From assembly GCA_031412355.1 (NCBI GenBank), contig JANOCR010000363.1, positions 1 through 13,177 of the forward strand: a stretch of DNA of 13,177 nucleotides, read 5' to 3'. Positions 1 through 5,738 of this stretch are shown here, one piece after another. The position numbers were made by a program, and so were the translations under genes. The notes under the pieces were generated by a model. That model was given only the letters and a program-made list of their open reading frames with translations. It was not told the origin of the DNA and did no database searches. How positions within the stretch are numbered: position 1 is the stretch's first letter; each line of letters starts with the position of its first letter. Source of the stretch: JAENVT01 sp031412355. Lineage in GTDB: Bacteria; Actinomycetota; Acidimicrobiia; Acidimicrobiales; Ilumatobacteraceae.

Positions 1-787
1 ACGCGCTGCGTCCGCCATGTACTCGGGCATCCGCCACCACCACAACTTCGACCTCGGTGGGCCGCTGTTGGTCGAGGGAACGACTGCCGTCGACATCGGC
101 GACGTGCCGTGGGACGATACAGCCCACGAGGCAAACCGCGCGGCCATTCGTCATACGTGTGAGGCCGTGTTGTTGGCGGGCGCTGTGCCGGTGGTGCTGG
201 GTGGTGACGCTTCGATCCCTATGCCTGTACTTGAGGCTTAGGCCGGTCTCGGCCGCGTAACCGTGGTGCAGATCGACGCCCACATCGACTGGCGCGACGA
301 CGTGCGCGGCGAGCGTTGGGGGTTGTCGTCGACCATGCGTCGTGCCTCGGAGATGGCTCATGTCGGCGAGATGATCCAAGTCGGTCGCCGCGGTGTGGGC
401 TCCGCCCGTCCCGGCGACCTGGCGGCGGCCCACGAGCGCGGCGTTCACTTCTTCGGGGCCCACGATGTGCATCGCGGCGGTATCGAACAGGTTCTCGATC
501 GAGTACCCGTCGGCGGCAACGTGTTCATCACGGTCGACGTCGACGGCCTGGACCCTTCGATCGTTCCGGGTGTGATCGGTCCCGAGCCCGGTGGCTTGAC
601 CTACTTCCAGTCGATCGAACTCATCGATGGCGTCGCTGACCGCGCCCGCATCGTGGGCTTCGATGTCGTCGAGTTCGTACCCGATCGCGATGTCAACGGG
701 ATCGGTGCCCTCACCACGTTCCGGCTCACCGCCCACGCCATCGGGCGCATCTCTCGTCAGCGAGCGAGCGCGGCCGCAACTGCGTGA
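1..787 (+). pseudogene. Arginase/agmatinase-family ureohydrolase, 5' end outside window, interrupted by in-frame TAG
   Basis: Ureohydrolases use a binuclear manganese centre to remove urea from guanidino compounds such as arginine, agmatine or guanidinobutyrate. The frame is already open at the left edge, reading R-A-A-S-A-M-Y-S-G, which resembles the family's N-terminal 'IR-AS' region, so the true start is probably upstream. Visible family motifs are VVLGGDAS (about 218-225), DAHID (275-289) and the block DVDGLDPSIVPG then PEPGGL (about 536-595). A TAG at 239-241 splits the frame between VLEA and AGLGRVTVVQIDAHID; both sides stay in the same frame, so this is a nonsense change and not a frameshift. 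A GTG at 263 could restart translation, but that product would lack the first metal-binding motif. That motif reads GGDAS where the family usually has GGDHS (or GGDDS in some members), so one metal ligand also seems lost. The substrate cannot be assigned. The 3' end overlaps the convergent methyltransferase by 31 bp. A sequencing error is an alternative explanation for the TAG. Confidence 0.8.
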
Positions 788-1515
788 CCGACGTTCAGCG
801 AATCGACGCCGTTGCGCATGGGGATGCGCACTTTCGTGCAGCGCGCCAACGTTTCGAGGCTGAGACCAGGGCCTTCCGAGCCGACAACGAGGGCCCATCG
901 CGCCGGCGGTGTCATCGTGAAAATGTCGGCGGCGGCAGGCGACGGCGTGAGGGCCCAGATTTCGAAGCCCGCTGCCGACACCTCGTCGAACGCGGCGGCC
1001 CAGGCCGCGCAGCGAACGATCGGTAGGTGCAGCGACTCGCCCATCGACACCCGCACGCTGCGCCGGTAGAACGGGTCTGCACAGGTCGGGTCGAGCAGCA
1101 GCGCATCGGCGCCCAACCCGCGTGCCGTGCGCGCAATTGCGCCGAGGTTCTCGTGATCGTTGATCCCCTCCAGCATCACCAATCGGCGGGCGTCGGGCAA
1201 CACCTCCGTGAGCGGCGGGGACGCAAGCCGCGTCGCCGACGCGATCGCACCACGGTGCAGGTTGACACCGGCTACCGAAGTCATCGCCTCGGCCGGGATC
1301 ACGAATGTCGTGATTGTGTCGAGTTGCCCGGCGAGGCGCGCATGCGTGGCCGGCGTCAGCATGACCGATCGAACTGGATACGGTGAGGCCAGCAAGCGCT
1401 CGATGGCGATCAGCCCTTCGACGATGAAGTATTCGTCGCTCTCCTTGCCACGCTCGCGGAGGCCTCGATAGTCGTCCAGTCGGGCGTCGAGCAGGTCGTC
1501 GATCTCGATCACCAC
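757..1515 (-). CDS. SpoU/TrmH-family RNA 2'-O-methyltransferase
   Basis: A probable SAM-dependent ribose 2'-O-methyltransferase of the SPOUT superfamily acting on tRNA or rRNA in the cytoplasm. It has 252 residues, normal for the family. The N-terminal part (about 1-105) looks like a SpoU substrate-binding domain, with the typical DEYFIVEG segment at 27-34. The C-terminal knot domain carries all three SpoU motifs: NLGAIARTA (123-131), VGSEGPGLS (211-219) and RIPMRNGVDSLNVGHAVA (230-247). The last is the SAM-binding trefoil-knot signature. The protein ends soon after motif 3, so the final helix is short. Two adjacent GTG codons (1515 and 1512) can serve as start; I take the outer one. No Shine-Dalgarno sequence precedes them, and a -10-like TACAGT lies 6 nt upstream, which suggests a leaderless transcript. 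The target nucleotide cannot be told from sequence. The family call is secure. Confidence 0.9.
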   Translation of the reverse strand: MVIEIDDLLDARLDDYRGLRERGKESDEYFIVEGLIAIERLLASPYPVRSVMLTPATHARLAGQLDTITTFVIPAEAMTSVAGVNLHRGAIASATRLASPPLTEVLPDARRLVMLEGINDHENLGAIARTARGLGADALLLDPTCADPFYRRSVRVSMGESLHLPIVRCAAWAAAFDEVSAAGFEIWALTPSPAAADIFTMTPPARWALVVGSEGPGLSLETLARCTKVRIPMRNGVDSLNVGHAVAAALAR

Positions 1516-1521
1516 GGCCGA

Positions 1522-1527
1522 ACTGTA
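1522..1527 (-). promoter_or_regulatory. Candidate -10 box of the SpoU methyltransferase (leaderless)
   Basis: Read on the minus strand this is TACAGT, fitting the actinobacterial TAnnnT consensus. Six nucleotides separate it from the GTG at 1515, so transcription would begin at or next to the start codon. No convincing -35 box is seen at the usual distance. Confidence 0.4.
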
Positions 1528-1562
1528 GGTCGCCGCAGGGCAAAGGGCGCTTCACGGCCCAG

Positions 1563-1607
1563 CGTTTGATGACTCCGGCCCCGTATCGGGGCGCAAGTCG
1601 TCAAACG
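1563..1607 (+). promoter_or_regulatory. 45-nt nested hairpin in the leader of the aminotransferase
   Basis: The arms CGTTTGATGACT (1563-1574) and AGTCGTCAAACG (1596-1607) form a 12-bp stem with a single U-G wobble on the plus strand. Inside is a symmetric 3x3 internal loop, then a second perfect stem GCCCCG/CGGGGC (1578-1583 and 1587-1592) closed by the triloop TAT. On the minus strand the wobble becomes an A-C mismatch, so the fold favours plus-strand RNA. It lies 65 nt before the GTG at 1673. No U-tract follows, so it is not a textbook terminator. It could be a leader RNA element, a DNA cruciform operator, or a copy of a genome-wide palindromic repeat. Confidence 0.6.
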
Positions 1608-1625
1608 TCAGCACGGGCCAACGAT

Positions 1626-1644
1626 CATGTTCCGCCACAACATG
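1626..1644. promoter_or_regulatory. Inverted repeat CATGTT-N7-AACATG, candidate operator
   Basis: Perfect 6-bp half-sites separated by 7 bp, ending 28 bp before the GTG start of the class III aminotransferase. The size and spacing suit a dimeric helix-turn-helix repressor site. The regulator is unknown. Confidence 0.35.
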
Positions 1645-1672
1645 GCCGATACCGAGATGCGAGACTGAATGG

Positions 1673-2893
1673 GTGAACGACTCCCGATATCAGTTCGTCC
1701 CCAGCATCGTCGAGCAACCGACGATCGTCGGTGGAGAAGGCTGCTGGCTGATCTGCTCCGACGGCAGGCGCATTCTCGACGCAGCAGCCGGAGCCGTGGT
1801 CGGCAACATCGGATGGGGGCGCGCCGAGGTTGCTGACGCCACCCGTGCGGCGATGGTCAACGGTGCCTACTCGGTTCCGATCTGGCCCAGCGAGCAACGT
1901 CTCGCGCTACGCGACCGGCTGGTCGAGCGCTGGTTGCCGCCGGGTTTCACGCAGGTGTTCTTCACCAGTGGCGGCAGCGAGAGCACCGATTCGTCGTTGC
2001 GGCTGGCCCGTAGCTATCAGCTCGGCAAGGGCCGGCCCGAGCGGTGGAAGGTGGTCGGTCGCCATCCCAGCTATCACGGCATGACGCTCGGCACGATTGC
2101 GGTTGCCAGTCACAGCACGAGACAAGTCGGGTTCGAGCCGCTGATGCTGGCCTTCCCGAAAGTCCCGTGGAACGACCCGGCGGCCGTGGTCGAGGTCATC
2201 GAACGCGAAGGGCCCGAGACCATCGCCGGCTTCATCGCCGAGCCCATCACCGGCGCTGCCGGCGCATGCCTGACTGCCAGCGACGAGTACTGGCAGGTCG
2301 TTACCGAGATCTGCCATCGCTACGACATCTTGATGATCACCGACGAGGTGATGTGCGGGTACGGCCGCACCGGTTTGAACTTCGGTTTCCAACACTTCCC
2401 GTTCGAGCCCGACGTGATCGTCGGCGGCAAGGGTCTCGGTGGTGGCTATGTGCCCATGGGAGCAGTCGCGGCGCGCGCCGAGGTGGCCGACGTGCTACGC
2501 AACGCCGGTTTCATGTACTTCACCTTCGCAGGCAACGATGCCGCGTGCGCGGCCAGTGTCGCGGTGCTCGACATCATGGAACGCGAGGGCCTGGTCGAGC
2601 GCGCTGCGAAGATGGGCGCGGTGGTCGGCGATCGGTTGCACGCCGAACTCGACGGTCACCCCGCGGTGGTCGAGGTGCGCGGGCGCGGCATGTTTTACGG
2701 CATCGAGCTCAACATTCCGCAACAGCCGGTCGTGGCCGAGGCGTTGTCGCGCGACGTGTGGATCTACCCGGCGGGCTCGGGTCCTGTGCCCAGCGCGGTC
2801 ATGGTCGCGCCACCGTTCGTCATCACCGACGACGAACTCGACCAGGTGGTGACCACGCTGCGCGCATCACTCGATGCCGTGATCGCTAAGTGA
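1673..2893 (+). CDS. Class III PLP-dependent aminotransferase (omega-aminotransferase type)
   Basis: A 406-residue fold-type I, class III aminotransferase that would move an amino group between an amine or omega-amino acid and a keto acid. Visible hallmarks are the PLP-phosphate loop TSGGSES (about 98-104), the YHGMT segment, EPITGAAG, the cofactor-binding aspartate D224 in ITDEVMCGYGRTG, and the Schiff-base lysine K253 in GGKGLGGGYVPMG. Length is near the family norm and nothing is truncated. The GTG at 1673 is the only sensible start: no in-frame ATG or GTG lies just upstream, and the ATG at 1669 is out of frame. The ribosome-binding site is poor. The upstream region holds a nested hairpin and an inverted repeat. 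The stop codon overlaps the GTG of the next gene (GTGA), so the two are translationally coupled. The substrate is not determinable; taurine, beta-alanine, putrescine or aromatic-amine transaminases are all possible. Confidence 0.9.
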   Translation: MNDSRYQFVPSIVEQPTIVGGEGCWLICSDGRRILDAAAGAVVGNIGWGRAEVADATRAAMVNGAYSVPIWPSEQRLALRDRLVERWLPPGFTQVFFTSGGSESTDSSLRLARSYQLGKGRPERWKVVGRHPSYHGMTLGTIAVASHSTRQVGFEPLMLAFPKVPWNDPAAVVEVIEREGPETIAGFIAEPITGAAGACLTASDEYWQVVTEICHRYDILMITDEVMCGYGRTGLNFGFQHFPFEPDVIVGGKGLGGGYVPMGAVAARAEVADVLRNAGFMYFTFAGNDAACAASVAVLDIMEREGLVERAAKMGAVVGDRLHAELDGHPAVVEVRGRGMFYGIELNIPQQPVVAEALSRDVWIYPAGSGPVPSAVMVAPPFVITDDELDQVVTTLRASLDAVIAK

Positions 2894-4053
2894 GACGCGC
2901 CTTAGCGGTCGCCATCGCACTGCTGGGGGTCCTTGCCGCATGCAGCGACGATTCGTCGACAGCGTCGACAGCGCCACCCGTTCTCGAGACCGCCGCGGCC
3001 ACGACTCCGGTCACGACACCGGCTGTTGCCACAGCAGCCGTCACCACCCCCGCGACCGCGAGCCCAGCTTCGACTACGGACGTAGCTCCGGTTGCGGGAT
3101 GGCGCCAGGTCACGGCTTCCGGAGAGTGCATGTGTTCCGATGGCAGTCCCTACAGCTATTGGATCCGCGAGGCCGACCCGACCAAAGTGGTGTTCTTCCT
3201 GCAGGGCGGCGGTCTGTGTTTCGACGCCACGACGTGCGCTCCCGACAGTCGCTCGTACAAGACCACCACCGGTGCGGGCGACAATCCGACCAACTTCTCG
3301 AACGGTGTGTTCGATTTCAGCGACGAACGAAACCCGCTGGCCGACTACTCGTTCGTCTTCGCCCCGTATTGCACCGGCGACGTGCACCTCGGCAATACGA
3401 CGCGCGACTACGGCCCCGAGCTCACCGTGCAGCACAAGGGCTCGGTCAACGCAACGACCGCGCTCAACGATCTGGTCACACAGTTCCCCGACGCCGAGCA
3501 ACTGGTGGTCACCGGTGAAAGCGCGGGATCGTTGCCGACGCCGCTGTATGCCGGCGTGGCCCAGGACCTGCTGCCGAATGCAGAGATCACGGTGCTGGCC
3601 GATGGGTCCGGCGCCTATCCCGACGCACCGGGAATCAACGGGATGCTCGCTTCGGTCTGGCACGCCGAGAGTGCTCTTCCGCCGTGGCCCGAGAACGCCG
3701 GCATGGCGGGGTTGTGGAGTGCGCCTGCGCTTTTCGTTCAAGCCCACAAGCATGCTCCCGAGATCATCTTCGGCAGGCACGACTATGCCTTCGACGGCGT
3801 CCAGCAGTTCTTCGCCGGCCTGGCAGGGATCGCGGCCGACGACCTGGTGACGCTGATCGACCAGAACGAGACCCAGATCGAGGCCGGCGGAGTCGACCTG
3901 CGCAGCTACATCGCGCCCGGCGCTGCACACACAGTGCTCAGCAAACCCGAGTTCTACACCGAGATCGTCGAGGGTGTGGCGTTGGTCGATTGGGTCAGCG
4001 ATCTCGTGCGACGCCAACCAGATCTCGACGTGCACTGCACCGACTGCACCTAG
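2890..4053 (+). CDS. Pectinacetylesterase/Notum-like alpha/beta-hydrolase, secreted lipoprotein
   Basis: A 387-residue protein with a lipoprotein signal peptide: a short basic start (MRR), a hydrophobic stretch, and the lipobox L-A-A-C with lipidated cysteine C18. Residues about 19-68 form a Thr/Ala/Pro/Val-rich low-complexity linker, so the catalytic domain is probably held outside the membrane. The domain (about 70-387) resembles the pectinacetylesterase/Notum family (PF03283): FFLQGGGLCFD (oxyanion-loop region), TGESAGS with nucleophile S211, FDGVQ with candidate acid D302, and GAAHTVL with candidate base H347. Several cysteines (CMC, CFDATTC, YCTG, CTDC) suggest disulfides. The family removes acyl groups from polysaccharides or, in animals, from Wnt; the bacterial substrate is unknown. 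The GTG start overlaps the aminotransferase stop by 4 bp, so it depends on that gene's translation. The family assignment rests on motif order and is good but not certain. Confidence 0.8.
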   Translation: MRRALAVAIALLGVLAACSDDSSTASTAPPVLETAAATTPVTTPAVATAAVTTPATASPASTTDVAPVAGWRQVTASGECMCSDGSPYSYWIREADPTKVVFFLQGGGLCFDATTCAPDSRSYKTTTGAGDNPTNFSNGVFDFSDERNPLADYSFVFAPYCTGDVHLGNTTRDYGPELTVQHKGSVNATTALNDLVTQFPDAEQLVVTGESAGSLPTPLYAGVAQDLLPNAEITVLADGSGAYPDAPGINGMLASVWHAESALPPWPENAGMAGLWSAPALFVQAHKHAPEIIFGRHDYAFDGVQQFFAGLAGIAADDLVTLIDQNETQIEAGGVDLRSYIAPGAAHTVLSKPEFYTEIVEGVALVDWVSDLVRRQPDLDVHCTDCT

Positions 4054-4073
4054 GGGTGACGTCGCAGTCGCGT

Positions 4074-4442
4074 CTACGTGTCGTAGACCTCCGGGTGGTC
4101 GAGGGGATAGTTGAGCCACGAGATCATTTGGCGCAGTTGCTCGTAGGCGGCGAGACGCGCCTTGTCCGACCCATCGGCCTCGGCATCGACACAAACCTTG
4201 TTCAATCGGCGCGACATTGTCGGCCCCAACTCCAGCAACCCCGACGCGCCTTCGCTTGCCCATCGGGCCATGACGTAGTGAACGATCGCTCCGACCGGCA
4301 CGTCGATCGATGTCGACAGTCCGCGCACCGTGCGCAACGGGTCGACGTGCGCGTACAACGCGATGTCGGCTTTGAGATTGGCGTCCTTGTCGTCGTCGGC
4401 CCACGGGCCGCGCCAACCTTCGAGGGTGATCGTTTCGCTCAT
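4074..4442 (-). CDS. DUF6027-like conserved hypothetical protein
   Basis: A 122-residue soluble protein of unknown function. I recognise the pattern LEGWRGPWADDDKDANLKADIALYAHVDPL, then a GLLELGP segment and RLAAYEQLRQMISWL, as close to the actinobacterial DUF6027 family, from memory. It is acidic with predicted helices and shows no signal peptide, membrane segment or obvious catalytic motif. The frame extends upstream to an ATG at 4490, which would add MRSMGCSFAHRRTIAT, but I prefer the ATG at 4442: family-like sequence begins there, and a -10-like TACGAT sits 7 nt before it. The longer form would overlap the divergent flavoprotein start. It is convergent with the esterase gene, with 20 bp between stop codons. 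Confidence 0.75.
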   Translation of the reverse strand: MSETITLEGWRGPWADDDKDANLKADIALYAHVDPLRTVRGLSTSIDVPVGAIVHYVMARWASEGASGLLELGPTMSRRLNKVCVDAEADGSDKARLAAYEQLRQMISWLNYPLDHPEVYDT

Positions 4443-4449
4443 CGTGGCG

Positions 4450-4455
4450 ATCGTA
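4450..4455 (-). promoter_or_regulatory. Candidate -10 box of the DUF6027-like gene (leaderless)
   Basis: Minus-strand TACGAT fits TAnnnT and is followed by 7 nt and then the ATG at 4442. No Shine-Dalgarno sequence is present. A clear -35 box is not seen. The 37-bp gap shared with the flavoprotein leaves little room for anything but overlapping promoters. Confidence 0.4.
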
Positions 4456-4479
4456 CGGCGATGCGCGAAGCTGCATCCC

Positions 4480-5691
4480 ATGGATCGCATCGTCGTGGTC
4501 GGCGCGTCGCTGGCGGGGCTGCGGGCGTGCGAGTCCCTGCGCAGTGCCGGCTACACCGGCACGATTTCCGTGATCGGCGCCGAGTCACATCAACCGTACG
4601 ACCGTCCTCCACTGAGCAAGGCCCTGCTGAAGGGTGATTGGGAGGCGGATCGAGTTGAGCTTCGCAAGCCCGAGGCACTGGCCGGTCTCGGCCTCGACCT
4701 GCGTCTTGGTACCACCGCCACCGCGCTCGACGTGTCGCAGCGGGCGGTGACGCTGCACTCGGGCGAGATCGTTGCGGGTGACGGGGTGATCATCGCCACG
4801 GGGTGCGCGCCACGGCCGCTGCCCGACCAGCCAGATCTCGACGGAGTGACCATGCTGCGCACGCTCGACGACTCGCTCGATCTGCGTCGGCGGCTGGCCT
4901 CACAGCCGCAGGTGGTGGTGATCGGTGCTGGTTTCATCGGGCTCGAGGTCGCGGCCACGGCTGCGCAGAGCCGGTGCGCCGTGACCGTGTTGGAGGGCGC
5001 CCCCGCTCCGCTGATGCGCGGGCTCGGGCCCGAGATGGGCGAGGTGGTGGCGCGCGTGCACGGCCGTCACGGAGTCGATGTGCGGTGCGGCGTGCAGGTC
5101 GCGGGCATCGAGGGCGAGGACGGCCGGGTGGTTGGGGTGCGACTTGGTGACGGCGACCTCGTGGTCGCCGATGTGGTGGTGGTCGGGATCGGAGTGTCGC
5201 CGGCAACAGGGTGGCTCGATGGGAGTGGCTTGGAGCTGCGCGACGGGATCGTGTGCGACGATTCGTTGTGCTGCGCTCCGCGGATCTATGCCGCCGGCGA
5301 TTGCGCACGCTGGGTGAACGCCCTGTACGACGAGGAGATGCGGGTCGAGCACTGGACCAATGCCGCCGAGCAGGGCGCGGCAGCGGCAGAGAACCTGCTC
5401 GCCGACCTCGCCGGCCAGCCCCGCATCCCCTACGCGGCCGTCCCGTTCTTCTGGAGTGATCAGTTCGACAGCCGCATCCAGTTCGTCGGCCGGGCCCATG
5501 GTGACGACGAGGTTCACCTGGTAGCGGGCGATATCGAAAGCAACTTTGCCGCCATGTACGGCTATGCGGGCCGACTTCGGGGCGTGCTGGGTGTCAACAT
5601 GCCCAAGGTAGTCATGCCCTTCCGAAAGCTGCTGACGGCTCGGGCATCGTGGGCCGAAGCGCTGCGTTACGCCAGTCACATCGCTCAGTAA
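4480..5691 (+). CDS. NAD(P)H-dependent FAD oxidoreductase, ferredoxin/rubredoxin reductase type
   Basis: A 403-residue flavoprotein of the pyridine nucleotide-disulfide oxidoreductase fold, in the group of putidaredoxin, rhodocoxin and BphA4-type reductases that pass electrons from NAD(P)H to a small iron-sulfur protein. The N-terminal FAD-binding loop is VVVGASLAG (5-13), followed by YDRPPLSK, typical of this group. The NAD(P)H Rossmann motif is VIGAGFIGLEVA (about 147-158), and the second FAD motif is IYAAGDCA with D274. VEHWTNAAEQG (289-299) and PFFWSDQFDSRIQFVG mark entry into the C-terminal reductase domain (about 318-403). I chose the ATG at 4480 because MDRIVVVGAS places the FAD loop at the very N-terminus; upstream codons are unlike the family and run through the divergent gene. 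No ferredoxin, cytochrome P450 or dioxygenase gene lies beside it, so its partner is elsewhere. The next gene, lon, starts 47 bp downstream. Confidence 0.9.
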   Translation: MDRIVVVGASLAGLRACESLRSAGYTGTISVIGAESHQPYDRPPLSKALLKGDWEADRVELRKPEALAGLGLDLRLGTTATALDVSQRAVTLHSGEIVAGDGVIIATGCAPRPLPDQPDLDGVTMLRTLDDSLDLRRRLASQPQVVVIGAGFIGLEVAATAAQSRCAVTVLEGAPAPLMRGLGPEMGEVVARVHGRHGVDVRCGVQVAGIEGEDGRVVGVRLGDGDLVVADVVVVGIGVSPATGWLDGSGLELRDGIVCDDSLCCAPRIYAAGDCARWVNALYDEEMRVEHWTNAAEQGAAAAENLLADLAGQPRIPYAAVPFFWSDQFDSRIQFVGRAHGDDEVHLVAGDIESNFAAMYGYAGRLRGVLGVNMPKVVMPFRKLLTARASWAEALRYASHIAQ

Positions 5692-5699
5692 AGCTGAGC
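5683..5699 (+). terminator. Small hairpin over the flavoprotein stop codon
   Basis: GCTCAG and CTGAGC pair perfectly (6 bp) around the loop TAAAG, which contains the TAA stop. No U-tract follows directly. It may weakly terminate, or be a by-product of the HAIR-like element that shares its right arm. Confidence 0.25.
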
Positions 5700-5713
5700 A
5701 GTAGTAACTCAAC
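5693..5713. promoter_or_regulatory. HAIR-like element (possible HspR operator) upstream of lon
   Basis: The sequence reads GCTGAGC-AGTAGTA-ACTCAAC. Against the HAIR consensus CTTGAGT-N7-ACTCAAG, the right half matches 6 of 7 and the left half 4 of 7, and the 7-nt spacer is exact. In Streptomyces lon is, to my knowledge, repressed by HspR through such sites. Its place just upstream of the putative -10 box fits a repressor site. The degenerate left half keeps confidence low. Confidence 0.4.
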
Positions 5714-5724
5714 TTTTGTGTTGT

Positions 5725-5730
5725 TACCCT
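5725..5730 (+). promoter_or_regulatory. Candidate -10 box of lon
   Basis: TACCCT fits TAnnnT and ends 8 nt before the lon ATG at 5739. The upstream hexamer at 17-nt spacing (TAGTAA) is a poor -35. No Shine-Dalgarno sequence lies before the ATG, so a leaderless or nearly leaderless mRNA is likely. Confidence 0.4.
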
Positions 5731-5738
5731 CACCATTC

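Noticed and set aside
239..241. TAG as a recoded codon (pyrrolysine or readthrough) in the ureohydrolase
   Set aside because: No recoding signal or pyl genes are visible, and other genes in the window end in TAG; a nonsense mutation or sequencing error is simpler.
2902..4476. 524-codon minus-strand frame opposite the esterase gene
   Set aside because: Arg/Gly/His-rich composition typical of an antisense shadow; the plus strand carries a clear lipoprotein hydrolase.
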